A stretch of DNA of 64,000 nt, taken from NCBI RefSeq assembly GCF_017916365.1, contig NZ_JAFMSU010000002.1, positions 1,116,001 through 1,180,000 of the forward strand, in the 5' to 3' direction. The notes beneath the pieces are model-generated. The model searched no databases, was not told the origin of the DNA, and saw only the letters and a list, made by a program, of their open reading frames with translations. Source of the DNA: Rufibacter roseolus (GTDB lineage: Bacteria > Bacteroidota > Bacteroidia > Cytophagales > Hymenobacteraceae). Below, piece after piece: positions 1 to 8,519 of the stretch. A program made the position numbers and the translations under genes. Every line of letters starts with the position of its first letter. Position 1 is the first letter of the stretch.

Positions 1-1
1 G

Positions 2-433
2 TTTCTGCACGTCTACACCACCGATGAGCCCTACACCATGGAGTACAAGGTCCACCACATCGTCCCCAATGACGTGATTAAGGTAGACTTCCGGCTCGGC
101 TTCAGGGTGGAGCAGCGTATCAACCTCTATTTCCGGAAGGTGGTGGAGAACCTGGTGGAGAACAAAGAGGTGGACATCACGAGCCGCTACGAGTCGCTGA
201 GCAAGCAGAAAGCGGTGGGCGACTTCCGGTTCGTGGTGCTGGAGAAATACCTGTCTCCGGAAAATGATCTGCCTTGGCAGGAGAACCTGGTCATGCGGGC
301 ACACTACAACATCAAGGATCTGACTGCCTCTGAGGACAAGTGGTTCGGGCTGGACACCAGCTCCGTGAAGGTGGAGAAGGTGCCGCTCATTATCAACCCT
401 GTGAAAGAGATAGAGTTGAAGCGGGTGATTTGA
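2..433 (+). CDS. KUP-family potassium uptake protein, C-terminal part (5' end outside window)
   Basis: The open frame runs in from the left edge (F-L-H-V-Y-T-T-D-E-P-Y-T-M-E...) and ends at TGA 431-433, so only the last ~143 residues are visible. The stretch TTDEPYTMEYKVHHIVPNDV followed by VDFRLGFRVEQRINLYFRKV is the style of the cytoplasmic C-terminal domain that follows the 12 membrane helices of Bacteroidota KUP/Kup K+ uptake proteins. The internal ATG at 38 lies inside this conserved block and is not the true start. The protein would sit in the inner membrane and drive K+ uptake with protons. The transmembrane core is outside the window, so the call rests on the tail alone. Confidence 0.75.
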   Translation, partial: FLHVYTTDEPYTMEYKVHHIVPNDVIKVDFRLGFRVEQRINLYFRKVVENLVENKEVDITSRYESLSKQKAVGDFRFVVLEKYLSPENDLPWQENLVMRAHYNIKDLTASEDKWFGLDTSSVKVEKVPLIINPVKEIELKRVI

Positions 434-620
434 GCGAAATTAAACCAATATCTCCTTTTCAGTTAGCCGCTTAGAACCGGAATGAGACTATCTAAGATGA
501 TTCTTTATCCCCAGGTAGATGAAAAGGGCAATCTTGTTAACTTCAGCCCTTGCGTCCTCCTTCTGTTCGGGCTACGCATGCATGGCATTGATCTAAAACC
601 AACCTAACCAGCAGGAAACA

Positions 621-1046
621 ATGAAAAAAGTAACAGGTATCGGCGGTATCTTCTTTAAATGCAAAGACCCCGAAAAAATGAGGGAGTGGTACCAGGAGCA
701 TCTTGGCCTGAACACCAGCCAATACGGGGCGGTCTTTGAGTGGCGCCAGGGCGCGGACAGTACCAAGAAGGGGTTCACGACCTGGAGCCCCTTCAAGGAG
801 ACGACGAAGTACTTTGAGCCTTCCGCCAACGATTTCATGGTAAACTACCGAGTGGCTGATTTGGAGGCCTTATTGGAGGAACTGAAGAAAGCCGGCGTCA
901 TGATAGTGGACCAGATTGAGACCTACGATTACGGCAAGTTCGTGCATATTCTCGATGCGGAGGGGAACAAGGTGGAGCTATGGGAGCCAAATGACGAGGA
1001 GTATGAGAAGCTGGGAGAGCAGCTCAACAGCCCAACAACGAAGTAA
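621..1046 (+). CDS. VOC family (glyoxalase/bleomycin-resistance fold) protein
   Basis: A 141-residue protein, a usual length for a single-domain vicinal oxygen chelate protein. It starts MKKVTGIGGIFFKCKDPEKM, followed by REWYQEHLGL, the typical first beta-alpha unit. The second half has MVNYRVADLEALLEELKKAG and ends IETYDYGKFVHILDAEGNKV-ELWEP, the classic second module with its metal-ligand glutamate in the VELW strand. Such proteins bind a divalent metal and act as lyases, dioxygenases or antibiotic-binding proteins; nothing here fixes the substrate. It stands alone, with a hairpin shared with the convergent GlcG-like gene just downstream. Confidence 0.85.
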   Translation: MKKVTGIGGIFFKCKDPEKMREWYQEHLGLNTSQYGAVFEWRQGADSTKKGFTTWSPFKETTKYFEPSANDFMVNYRVADLEALLEELKKAGVMIVDQIETYDYGKFVHILDAEGNKVELWEPNDEEYEKLGEQLNSPTTK

Positions 1047-1057
1047 CACACCTTGGT

Positions 1058-1096
1058 GCCTAGCTACCCGGTACTGACCCTTACCGGTAGCTAGGC
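1058..1096. terminator. Hairpin between convergent VOC and GlcG-like genes
   Basis: A perfect 11-bp inverted repeat, GCCTAGCTACC (1058-1068) and GGTAGCTAGGC (1086-1096). It lies directly after the VOC stop and its right arm overlaps the stop codon of the opposing gene (CTA, 1091-1093). No strong T-tract follows, so it may be a convergent-transcription stop or RNA 3' stabiliser rather than a strong intrinsic terminator. Confidence 0.45.
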
Positions 1097-1492
1097 CATG
1101 GCATTTATCCCCGCCTGGGCCACCGTATGGTCGTTCTCCACCGTGCTGCCGGACACCCCGATGGCGCCGATGACCTCACCGTTGCTACCCAGGATCGGGA
1201 GTCCGCCCGGGAAGGTAATGAGCCCGCCATTAGAGTGCTCTATGTTGTAGAGGGGGCCGTTGGGCTGCGAGGCCTGGCCCAGGTTACCGGTGGGCATGTC
1301 AAAGAGGCGGGCCGTCCTGGCCTTGCGGATGGCGATGTCTATGGAACCCAGCCAGGCCCCATCCATGCGGGCGAATGCTGTCAGGTTGGCCCCTGCGTCT
1401 ACCACCGCGACGTTCATTTTCAGGTTCAGTTCCCTGGACTTCTCCAAGGCTGCTTGGACGACCCTTTCTGCTTGTTCTAGTGTGATTCCCAT
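1091..1492 (-). CDS. GlcG/HbpS-like heme-degrading/binding domain protein (DUF336)
   Basis: 133 residues, matching the single-domain GlcG/HbpS/PduO-C family. The family pattern is clear: an N-terminal helix ([20 protein letters not shown]), the strand [20 protein letters not shown], the helix [20 protein letters not shown], then [20 protein letters not shown] and the closing VAQAGINAM. Members bind heme or small aromatic or cobalamin-related ligands, or stabilise glycolate oxidase; which applies here is not visible. No glycolate-oxidase genes are nearby. The minus-strand gene has no partner within its own transcription unit. Confidence 0.8.
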   Translation of the reverse strand: MGITLEQAERVVQAALEKSRELNLKMNVAVVDAGANLTAFARMDGAWLGSIDIAIRKARTARLFDMPTGNLGQASQPNGPLYNIEHSNGGLITFPGGLPILGSNGEVIGAIGVSGSTVENDHTVAQAGINAMA

Positions 1493-2241
1493 TAGGTTTG
1501 CTTTAAGGTTTCATGGAGGGTTTAAACTACGTCAGTTAAACAAAAGGCACAGGTAGCGGCCTTATTCCCTGGAAACTACAGACGCCGCTTCAGACATGCC
1601 ACATCTGCGCCGGGTAAGATTGGTCCCATTTCTAATTAGGCTGATCTGAAGGTGAGAGTGGCAGGTTAAGCCAATTATCAGGCAAAAGGAGGAGTTTGGC
1701 CAATCGCCCAAGGGTAAGTCCCGCCGGAGAATCCCTCCGCCTCGGATCTGGGCTGTGCATGATTCCGCAGCAGATCTTTAGCTAATTTAGCCACAAAACA
1801 GTTGGATTCAAACCATTAAATCCATGTCACCCTTATCTGCACTTCTGTTAACTAGAATCACGAGGGGACCTGATTTAACATTACGGCTTTTGCTTGAGAG
1901 ATATACTAAGTTTCATGCTCTCATAGCCAATGCCTTTATCTTCGACTTGTCTGCGGATAGGAAAAAAAACCATACCTGACGAAAACAAACCCGCACTGTC
2001 AGACCCAGAAGGTTTCCATCAGGCTAACATACCCTAACCCTTTGAATACAAGCCCCAGTACGTATACCCCTCTTCCCGATTTTTTTCCAGGTTACTTGCT
2101 CTTTCTCTTAACATTAGAACCATTTATAGGCCGGGTGGGAACCTCTATTGGCTTTGATATCCCTACCAGAACAAGGAAGGTACCCCATCTTGGGGAGCCT
2201 TTTTGCCTGGTGCAGATGAACTGCAACTGTTGGCTAATAAC
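1493..2241. other. 749-bp intergenic region without a supported gene
   Basis: No reading frame here has family-like composition; the longest is a low-complexity frame without a plausible start. The only structure seen is a hairpin with a T-run, AAGG-ta-CCCC / GGGG-ag-CCTTTTT at 2177-2204, which points to a possible plus-strand terminator with no gene in front of it. The region may be a decayed gene. Confidence 0.5.
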
Positions 2242-3330
2242 TTATAATTTAAGGGAGAAGCCGACATTGACGGCATAATCAGAGAAAGCTGCGTCGCCAT
2301 GCGTGTAGTTGCCAGTTTGGGTAGTAACTTCCTTGTCCGTCACGCTTTGCAGACGGTCCCGCTTAAAGGCAACAGGTACGGTTGCAAAGAAATTGAGTTT
2401 GTTGATTTGGTAGCTTACGCCCGGCTCAACGGACTGCACGTAGCCTGGACGGCGGAAACCTTTGCTGCTGCCGAAGACATCTTCCACTGGGACGCCTTCC
2501 ATTCTGGCGCCGACAGAGGCGACCACTCCATGAAGCTTTCCTGTGAAACTGTGGCTCACCCCTAACCTTACCATATATTGATCAGGTACACTAGTAATGG
2601 CCTCGTTAGCACGCAAAGGAGAAAGTGTTTCGCGGAAGGTGCGCGTTCCGTTCTCGCCTCTCGGGTTGAAGAGGTAATACACATTGCCATAGGCGCTGAA
2701 GTTACTGCCCAGCAAGTAGTATCCGTTTACCTCCGTGATAGCGCCTACACCGCCATCCCCTAGTTGTATCGACTGGTCAACAGGCCGTACTTCTTCACCT
2801 CCGTCCCGACCTACGTTGTAAAAAGTGTCTTTATAGTTGTAGTTGCCTGTTGGTAGCTTCACACCCAGGCCTAGTTGCAGGTTGCCTTTTGAAGCTTTCT
2901 GAGGGTCAAGCATCCATCTGTAAGCTGTAACTCTCGCGTCGCCAATGCCTGCCGAGTTGGTGTTGTGCCTTTCAGTTCTTCCATGCTCATAAAGCGATGA
3001 CCGCTCGTTGGCCAATAACGGGAGGCCAACGCTCATGGACCACCTGGTGTTAAAGTGACGAATCAAGGAAACGTCTAAACTGTGCTGCCAGTTGATGACT
3101 TCAGTGTTCTGCTCTAGGCGCTCCTTCTGTTCCTCATCACCTTTGAAGTGCCGGAACGACTTGAAGTAACGGTGAGCAACGTTTAGCTGCCACTTGGACT
3201 CTGCTTCTTTTCTGGGATGTTCCATAGTGCAAGACATCATTCCGTTACTCCTGATGGCCACACAGCCCTGTGCGTTAGACTGGCTATAAAAGGCTAAACA
3301 AACGGCGGCTGAAAGTAAAATTTTCTTCAT
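2242..3330 (-). CDS. Secreted outer-membrane beta-barrel protein (MetA-pathway/transporter-like)
   Basis: 362 residues with a clear signal peptide (MKKILLSAAVCLAFYSQSNA, cut before QGC). The mature part alternates short amphipathic strands with polar turns (WSMSVGLPLL, LQLGLGVKLPTG, MVRLGVSHSF, LNFFATVPVAF) and ends in an amphipathic strand, VNVGFSLKL, as outer-membrane barrels do. It resembles uncharacterised barrels annotated as transporter or phenol-degradation MetA-like. The mature N-terminus carries cysteines and methionines (GCVAIRSNGMMSCTMEHPRK) and could bind metal; that is inference. No operon partner is visible, and it reads away from the recombinase scar. Confidence 0.7.
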   Translation of the reverse strand: MKKILLSAAVCLAFYSQSNAQGCVAIRSNGMMSCTMEHPRKEAESKWQLNVAHRYFKSFRHFKGDEEQKERLEQNTEVINWQHSLDVSLIRHFNTRWSMSVGLPLLANERSSLYEHGRTERHNTNSAGIGDARVTAYRWMLDPQKASKGNLQLGLGVKLPTGNYNYKDTFYNVGRDGGEEVRPVDQSIQLGDGGVGAITEVNGYYLLGSNFSAYGNVYYLFNPRGENGTRTFRETLSPLRANEAITSVPDQYMVRLGVSHSFTGKLHGVVASVGARMEGVPVEDVFGSSKGFRRPGYVQSVEPGVSYQINKLNFFATVPVAFKRDRLQSVTDKEVTTQTGNYTHGDAAFSDYAVNVGFSLKL

Positions 3331-3620
3331 AGGAGAGCGTTGAATTTACAGATCAACAGTTTGTAAGTCAGGATAATAACCTTGTATTAAGGTGGTAGGT
3401 CGAATCAGATTGAAAGATATGGTTTTTGATCATATTATGACAATATAGTGTGAAACATATTTATACTATAATGAAAAGTTATGGTGGCAAGAACCTAGCA
3501 GCTTTCTCCCGCTGTATCGCTTAGAGCCGATTATAGAGTTTTCTTTTTATTGGGGTAGAGCAACTAATTACTGCAGAGGGAAAGATTGTCAGAAATCAAA
3601 TAGTGTACGTATATATGTAC
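3331..3620. other. AT-rich intergenic region, no gene seen
   Basis: Upstream region of the outer-membrane barrel gene. No coding frame is supported. It should hold that gene's promoter, but I could not pick a convincing TAnnTTTG box. Its right end is the start of the first hairpin module of the recombinase scar. Confidence 0.4.
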
Positions 3621-3684
3621 GTAATAAGAAATGCCTGTAAGCTGTTACCTTACAGGCATTTCTAGATCAAACTGTGGTCACGTA
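3602..3684. repeat. Hairpin module, copy 1 (TGTACG palindrome + perfect 14-bp stem + AACTGTGGT)
   Basis: Three elements in order: a GTACGT-rich motif (3604-3622), a perfect stem GAAATGCCTGTAAG (3628-3641) / CTTACAGGCATTTC (3649-3662), and AAACTGTGGT (about 3669-3678). A second, diverged module with the same order lies at about 4188-4268. It directly precedes the serine-recombinase remnant, so the stem may be a terminator or part of a recombination site. Confidence 0.5.
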
Positions 3685-3907
3685 GGTACTGTTCCGTTTG
3701 GGCAGGGACGCCATGGATGTGCGGAGCCTCATCCTGGAACTGGCGGAGCACGGGGTCTGCACCCACGTGGTAAACCGAAACCTGCGCTCGCTGGACAAAC
3801 GCAGGAGGAAGGACCACGTCACTATGATGGTGCTAGGCATCCTGACTGACCTGGCCGAAATGGAGCGGGAGACAACGGCGGAGCGGATCGTCTCGGGCCA
3901 ACGGTAA
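3683..3907 (+). pseudogene. Serine recombinase (resolvase/invertase) remnant
   Basis: The frame opens only after a TAG at 3683 and reads V-L-F-R-LGRDAMDVRSLILELAEHGV, then ends VLGILTDLAEMERETTAERI-VSGQR followed by a stop at 3905-3907. This is the middle and end of a serine-recombinase catalytic domain: the RLGR motif, the GV strand, and the helix-E AEMER.....R segment. The N-terminal part with the catalytic serine and the C-terminal DNA-binding domain are both absent, so the gene is non-functional. It sits ~0.55 kb from tRNA-Ser, between two copies of a hairpin module, which suggests the scar of a lost mobile element. Confidence 0.7.
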
Positions 3908-4187
3908 GCCTAGCGACAGGGTAGCAACCATCTCCGAGGTGTATCTGTTGGATCAGACTCATTTTTAGGGATCTTTCTATTGGCACTGCAAAGGCAGGGG
4001 TTAACTCCAATTGGTACTTGGTGAAAGTCCTAAGTCGCGTTTTATTGGGGAACACACTCCTGCCGACCAGAAAAAAGCTACCGGGGCATAGCCCTATGTT
4101 GCGTCAAAATGGAAGATGCGTAGAAAATTGCGCACCCTATGACATGGCTTTATAATGGAAGAAATGAAGCAGGGAAGCAAAGGTTGT
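3908..4187. other. Non-coding stretch after the recombinase remnant
   Basis: No frame continues the recombinase homology beyond VSGQR in any of the three plus-strand frames, so the 3' part has been lost rather than merely frameshifted. Nothing else recognisable was seen. Confidence 0.4.
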
Positions 4188-4268
4188 ACGTGTATGCGTA
4201 CGCAGTAAAAAGAAAACGCCTGGAAGAGAATGTCTGGCAGGCGTTTTTAATTATAACTGTGGTAAAAA
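4188..4268. repeat. Hairpin module, copy 2
   Basis: Same order as the module at 3602-3684: TTGTACGTGTATGCGTACG (about 4188-4206), a stem AAAACGCCTG (4213-4222) / CAGGCGTTTT (4238-4247), then AACTGTGGTA (about 4255-4264). Sequence is diverged but the architecture is kept. The hairpin followed by a T-run also reads as an intrinsic terminator on the plus strand. Confidence 0.45.
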
Positions 4269-4416
4269 GAAGCTGAACACCAATGTCGTCCTCCAAGAGG
4301 TACTACTTTCTTTGAAGAGCTAAGACTAGCCAGCCGTGAGGTTGTTATGTTCTAATAAAGAGATACAAGCACCTGACTGGGTCCAGAAGTGCCAGATATA
4401 TGTCTGAACTAAAACT

Positions 4417-4450
4417 AAAAGCCCTGTAAGTTATTACTTACAGGGCTTTT
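4417..4450 (-). terminator. Terminator of tRNA-Ser
   Basis: A perfect 15-bp stem, AAAAGCCCTGTAAGT (4417-4431) / ACTTACAGGGCTTTT (4436-4450), with a 4-nt loop. It lies 12 nt beyond the 3' end of the minus-strand tRNA-Ser, where an intrinsic terminator is expected. T-rich arms make it usable in both directions. Confidence 0.75.
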
Positions 4451-4462
4451 GCAATTTTTCAG

Positions 4463-4549
4463 CGGAGAGGGAGGGATTCGAACCCTCGATACCGTTACCA
4501 GTATACACACTTTCCAGGCGTGCTCGTTCGACCACTCTGACACCTCTCC
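4463..4549 (-). tRNA. tRNA-Ser (anticodon GGA)
   Basis: An 87-nt minus-strand tRNA. The acceptor stem pairs GGAGAGG (4549-4543) with CCTCTCC (4470-4464), with discriminator G at 4463. The T-arm reads AGGGTTCGAATCCCT. The anticodon stem CACGC/GTGTG closes the loop CTGGAAA, giving anticodon GGA, which reads UCC and UCU. The long variable arm (TATACTGGTAACGGTATC) is the class II feature of serine tRNAs. No CCA is encoded. The gene borders the recombinase scar. Confidence 0.95.
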
Positions 4550-4625
4550 GTGATCTTCAAATTTCGGAATGCAAAGAAAGGCAGAAGCAACGGTAATTGC
4601 AAACCTTAAGCATTCAATTTTTACA

Positions 4626-5699
4626 TTATATGCGGCAGGTCATTTCGCCACGCAGGTTTTGGGCAAGCATGCAGGCTTTCTCCTGCTGGGAAATATCCTG
4701 GGCCAACACGAACATGAGTTTTGTAACGGCAGCTTCGGTACTCATATCTGAGCCACTAATTACCCCCATTTCTTTCAGGTAGAAGCTTGTCTCGTATTGC
4801 CCCTGGTGCACCTCCCCTTCCTCGCACTGCGACACATTCAGAATGGTGATTCCGCGGTCTACGGCCTCGCGCAAAAGTTTGAGGAACCAGGGATACGTAG
4901 GCGCATTGCCGGCCCCGAAAGTCTCCAACACCAACCCTTGCAACCCCTCTGATTTCAGGATTGCCTCTACCAGCGCTTTATTGAGACCAGGAAATAACTT
5001 TAAGACCGCCACTCGGCTTTCCAGCTCCTGGTAAACCTTGAGCGGTTCTGCCGGGGGCGGCAGAATCACTGATCTGTTAAATTCAATGTCAATGCCAGCC
5101 TTGGCCAATTGCGGGTATTTACCAGAATGGAAGGCGTTGAAGTGCCGGCTTTCTACTTTAGTAGACCGGTTGCCACGCAGCAAAAGGGTATTGAAAAAGA
5201 TGGATACTTCCGGCACCACCGGTTTACCGGAACGCTGAGCCGATGCGATTTCCAGGGCAGTGATCAAGTTACGGCGGGCATCGGTACGCATCCGCCCAAT
5301 GGGAACCTGGGCACCCGTGAAGATGACCGGTTTGCTTAGGTTTTCCAGCAGAAAACTCATTGCAGAGGCGCTGTAAGCCATGGTATCTGTGCCGTGCAGG
5401 ATCACGAAGCCGTCATAGTCCTGGTAATTCACCTGGATGATCTGCGCCAACTTGATCCAGTGCTCCACCTCAATATTGGAGGAATCAATGGGTGGATCCA
5501 GGCTGAGGACCGTGAGCATCACCTTGAACTGACGCATCTCGGGCACCCGGTGAATCACTTCGCTGAAATCAAAAGGGACTAAATGCTGGTCATCTTTGTC
5601 AGAGACCATACCTATGGTACCACCGGTGTAAATAAGCAAAATGGAAGCCTCTGGATCACGAGGAGCCGCCGTATTGATATTTACCTTTAAAAACTTCAT
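4626..5699 (-). CDS. ansA: Type I L-asparaginase
   Basis: Hydrolyses L-asparagine to aspartate and ammonia, in the cytoplasm (no signal peptide). Both family signatures are present: ILLIYTGGTIGM with the first catalytic Thr near residue 30, and FVILHGTDTMAYSASAMSF with the second Thr-Asp pair. The length (357 residues) is normal for the AnsA type. I chose ATG at 5699, one base after the TatD stop; an upstream TTG at 5711 would overlap tatD by 11 bp and adds only MPDS, which relatives lack. The gene is co-directional with and tightly coupled to tatD, so the two are probably one operon. Confidence 0.92.
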   Translation of the reverse strand: MKFLKVNINTAAPRDPEASILLIYTGGTIGMVSDKDDQHLVPFDFSEVIHRVPEMRQFKVMLTVLSLDPPIDSSNIEVEHWIKLAQIIQVNYQDYDGFVILHGTDTMAYSASAMSFLLENLSKPVIFTGAQVPIGRMRTDARRNLITALEIASAQRSGKPVVPEVSIFFNTLLLRGNRSTKVESRHFNAFHSGKYPQLAKAGIDIEFNRSVILPPPAEPLKVYQELESRVAVLKLFPGLNKALVEAILKSEGLQGLVLETFGAGNAPTYPWFLKLLREAVDRGITILNVSQCEEGEVHQGQYETSFYLKEMGVISGSDMSTEAAVTKLMFVLAQDISQQEKACMLAQNLRGEMTCRI

Positions 5700-5700
5700 A

Positions 5701-6465
5701 CTATCTGGCAAAGAGGCGTTGCGCGTTGGCCGTAGTGCCCGCCGCTACCTCGTCTAGGGTCATGGACTTGATTTCTGAAACCCGGTGCGCCACAAAAGGA
5801 AGGTAAGAGGGCTCGTTTCTTTTGCCACGTTTGGGTACGGGTGCAAGATACGGACTGTCTGTTTCCAATACTAAGTGTTTTAGATCAATTGCCCTTAAAA
5901 CCGGTTCAAGTCCGCCGTTCTTAAAAGTACTTACGCCGCCAATGCCCAACATAAAATTCTGGTCAACTGCAGCTTCCGCCTCTTCCACCGTACCGGAGAA
6001 ACAATGAAAAATTCCTTTCAGGGTACCATCCTGTTGTTCCCTTATGATCTCAAGCGTATCCTGGAAAGCATCGCGGGTGTGCAGAATAATGGGAATCTGG
6101 TACTTTTTGGCCCATCCGCACTGAATGCGTAAGGCTTCTTTCTGCTCCGGCACAAAGGTTTTGTCCCAATAATAATCAAGGCCGGCCTCCCCTATTCCCT
6201 TGAAAGAACGTTTCTCAAACCAGGTTTCCATCTGAGTCAGCACCTCACGGAAATCCTGGAATACGTGGCAAGGGTGCAGGCCCATCAAAGAATGGCACCA
6301 GGGGTGTCGCTCCTCTATCTGGAGCATGGTCTCAATGGAGGCCAGGTCTATGTTGGGCATGTACACCTCGGACACATGGGCCTCCTGGGCGCGCTGTAGC
6401 ATCTCTTCCCGGTCCTGGGCGAACTCAGGGGAGAATACATGCGCATGGGAATCTATATACGTCAT
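5701..6465 (-). CDS. TatD family hydrolase (metal-dependent DNase)
   Basis: 254 residues, the standard TatD length. All metal-site motifs of this TIM-barrel family are visible: YIDSHAHVFSPEF at the N-terminus, GEAGLDYYWD, PIILHTRDAF, IFHCFSGTVEEAEA and LVLETDSPYLAPVPKRGKRN near the C-terminus. Family members are Mg2+-dependent 3'-5' exonucleases or deoxyribonucleases with roles in DNA repair or degradation. The stop codon abuts the asparaginase start. An intergenic palindrome copy (6489-6522) lies just upstream. Confidence 0.9.
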   Translation of the reverse strand: MTYIDSHAHVFSPEFAQDREEMLQRAQEAHVSEVYMPNIDLASIETMLQIEERHPWCHSLMGLHPCHVFQDFREVLTQMETWFEKRSFKGIGEAGLDYYWDKTFVPEQKEALRIQCGWAKKYQIPIILHTRDAFQDTLEIIREQQDGTLKGIFHCFSGTVEEAEAAVDQNFMLGIGGVSTFKNGGLEPVLRAIDLKHLVLETDSPYLAPVPKRGKRNEPSYLPFVAHRVSEIKSMTLDEVAAGTTANAQRLFAR

Positions 6466-6488
6466 GGAAAATAATCTTCTTCAACTAA

Positions 6489-6522
6489 TTTAGTCCTGTT
6501 TTCAGGAAACTAGGGCTAAAAC
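6489..6522. repeat. Intergenic palindrome family, copy 1
   Basis: Core TTTAGTCCTG...TAGGGCTAAA, an imperfect palindrome between the tatD start and the end of the glycosyltransferase gene. Confidence 0.55.
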
Positions 6523-6555
6523 GCCAAAGTTAAACAATTCTAAGCGCCGTATTGC

Positions 6556-7647
6556 TTAATATAACCTGCCCTTCCACCTGATTTTGAATGGCAAAAAGAA
6601 GAGAACCAACAGCACCACGGTGGTCAGGAGCAGGTAAATCTCCAGGAGGAGCAGATACGTCCATTTAATGTTCCGGCCGATATAGGTCACGCACCTATCT
6701 ACGAACAGACTTTGCAGCAGCACTTTCGTTAAAAAAACCAGGACCCAAACACCTATGGAAGTATGGGTGAACAAGGGCAGCCACACGGGGTAAAAAGAAG
6801 AGTGGATCACGAACAACAGCAGCATGTACCAGGGCAGGTGCACTGATCCGCGCATCCAGCGGCGGCGCTGCTGCAGCAGAGAAAGGACATTGGGGGCAGG
6901 CTGGGAAATGGCCAGCACCTCGGGGTCATAGACGTTGGCAGATTTGTAGCCTTTGGCCAGCACCTGCTTAAAGAGCTGCACATCCTCGGTGATGGAAAAG
7001 GGAATGGATTCAAACCCTCCTACCGCCTCATAGGCCTCGCGGGTCACCAGCATGTTGTTGCCCATGGTGGAAACCGGCAAATTTCTATCAGCGACCACCT
7101 GCATAAGGCCCAGGTTGTAGAGCCAGTCTAGAGCTTGTAACCGATTGAACAGTCCTTTGCTTTTGGTGGTGGTAATGCCGGTGACAATGCCCGTTTTGGG
7201 TGTAAGATGCCGCAACATAGTCTCTAACCAGCGCGGGGGCACCTCAATGTCGGCATCGGTGATGAAGAAGATGTCTGAGGTGGCCAGTTGGGCCAGTTGC
7301 GCCAGCACGTTGGCTTTGCCTTTGGTGCCCTGGATGTCATGGATGATGCCGTGGCAGGAAACGTACGGATGGTTCTGCTGATAAGCCAGCACCAGTTGCC
7401 GGGTTCTATCAGTGGAGCGGTCATCACCCACCAGCACCTCCAGTTTGTCTTTGGGGTACCGGAGCCGGTCAATAGCCTCCAGGCAAGCAATAATGTGTTC
7501 TTCCTCGTTACGCGCCGCGATGAGGATGCTTACCTTAGGATAACTGCCCAAAGGAGGCACCGCTTTGGGTTTTCTACGCCACCAAAGCCAGAGCAGCCCC
7601 AGGAAAAGGAGGAAATAGAAGGTTAAAAACCCAAAGGGAAAAACCAT
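6556..7647 (-). CDS. GT2 family membrane glycosyltransferase
   Basis: 363 residues. An N-terminal membrane helix (FLTFYFLLFLGLLWLWW) precedes a GT-A domain: VSILIAARNEEEHIIACLEA, the nucleotide-binding VLVGDDRSTDRT, the metal motif FFITDADIE, and the acceptor/processivity motif QQRRRWMRGS. About three hydrophobic helices close the protein. This layout fits processive or lipid-linked beta-glycosyltransferases acting at the inner membrane. The gene follows the deacetylase gene by 3 bp, so the pair is co-transcribed, suggesting synthesis plus de-N-acetylation of a surface or cell-wall sugar. The exact polymer is unknown. Confidence 0.85.
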   Translation of the reverse strand: MVFPFGFLTFYFLLFLGLLWLWWRRKPKAVPPLGSYPKVSILIAARNEEEHIIACLEAIDRLRYPKDKLEVLVGDDRSTDRTRQLVLAYQQNHPYVSCHGIIHDIQGTKGKANVLAQLAQLATSDIFFITDADIEVPPRWLETMLRHLTPKTGIVTGITTTKSKGLFNRLQALDWLYNLGLMQVVADRNLPVSTMGNNMLVTREAYEAVGGFESIPFSITEDVQLFKQVLAKGYKSANVYDPEVLAISQPAPNVLSLLQQRRRWMRGSVHLPWYMLLLFVIHSSFYPVWLPLFTHTSIGVWVLVFLTKVLLQSLFVDRCVTYIGRNIKWTYLLLLEIYLLLTTVVLLVLFFLPFKIRWKGRLY

Positions 7648-7650
7648 CGG

Positions 7651-8286
7651 TTACAATGTTTTGAAAGAATAGCCCAGCCCAGAGAAGTGGCGCAGCAACC
7701 GGGGCAAAACAAACCGCAGATTCCGCTCGGCTTTGAGGCTGTCGTGCATCACCACCACAGATCCCGGACCGGTGACGGAAATGGCTTTGTCCAGGCATTT
7801 CTCCGGCGCCAGCAAAGCATCAAAATCATAGGTGAGCGTGCTCCACATGACTACCTGGTACTCTGGTGCAAGCATACGCAGATGCCGCCAGGTCAGTTGG
7901 CCGTGCGGCGGCCGAAACAGCTTTTTACCGATAGGTTTAGGGCCTATTTTCTCCAAAACAGCCTGACACTGCAATACTTGGTCCAGATACGCGGCCGGCG
8001 TGTAATTCCAGGCTTTGACGTGCTGCTGGGTGTGGTTGGCCAGCACGTGCCCTTGCGCTATCACTTGCTGCGCGATTTCTGGGTGGCGCTCCAGGTTTTC
8101 ACCTACACAGAAGAAAGTAGCCTTGGCATTGAAAGCGGCCAGCTGCTCCAGCACATAAGGTGTCACCTCTGGAATCGGCCCGTCATCAAAAGTGAGGAAA
8201 ATGGTTTTATCAGAAACGGGGCGCCTCCACCAAACTTTCGGGAACAGCCAGGGCAAAACGGGTGGAGTTCTGTAGAAGCGCAGCAC
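7651..8286 (-). CDS. Polysaccharide deacetylase (NodB homology domain, CE4)
   Basis: 211 residues, essentially one NodB domain. Motif 1 (TFDDGPIPEVTPYVLEQL) has the catalytic base Asp and metal Asp. Motif 2 (GHVLANHTQQH) gives the two metal-binding His. Motif 3 (LFRPPHGQLTW) lines the pocket. Members remove N-acetyl groups from GlcNAc polymers such as chitin oligomers, peptidoglycan or PNAG. There is no cleavable signal peptide; a short hydrophobic stretch near PPVLPWLFPKVWW could anchor it weakly. It is the first gene of a two-gene unit with the GT2 gene downstream. Confidence 0.88.
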   Translation of the reverse strand: MLRFYRTPPVLPWLFPKVWWRRPVSDKTIFLTFDDGPIPEVTPYVLEQLAAFNAKATFFCVGENLERHPEIAQQVIAQGHVLANHTQQHVKAWNYTPAAYLDQVLQCQAVLEKIGPKPIGKKLFRPPHGQLTWRHLRMLAPEYQVVMWSTLTYDFDALLAPEKCLDKAISVTGPGSVVVMHDSLKAERNLRFVLPRLLRHFSGLGYSFKTL

Positions 8287-8413
8287 GTGGTAGCGTTAGT
8301 TTTCTGTTATACTCCGGAAAGGTGAACTGTAAACGAATGCCGGGGAATCCGGTGAATATTTCAGTTGTTAAAAGCTAAATTACCCCTGCTTTTCAGACTT
8401 ATGGTAAGTTTTT

Positions 8414-8449
8414 GTTTTCAGGCCGATTTTCAAAAAACGACCCTAAAAC
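8414..8449. repeat. Intergenic palindrome family, copy 2
   Basis: Core GTTTTCAGGCCGATTTT...GACCCTAAAAC, 36 nt, between the deacetylase start and the phosphatase stop. Confidence 0.6.
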
Positions 8450-8519
8450 ACCAACGCGTTTGCACTTACCCGGTTTAAACTTTTACTTACAAGCAAACAC
8501 CTAAACCAATCACTTTCTG

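Noticed and set aside
2042-2278. Plus-strand frame of ~78 codons overlapping the end of the outer-membrane barrel gene
   Set aside because: No recognisable family, TTG start, and its end is antisense to the barrel gene.
5700-5711. TTG start of asparaginase upstream of ATG 5699
   Set aside because: Adds only MPDS not seen in relatives and overlaps tatD; ATG 5699 follows the tatD stop by one base.
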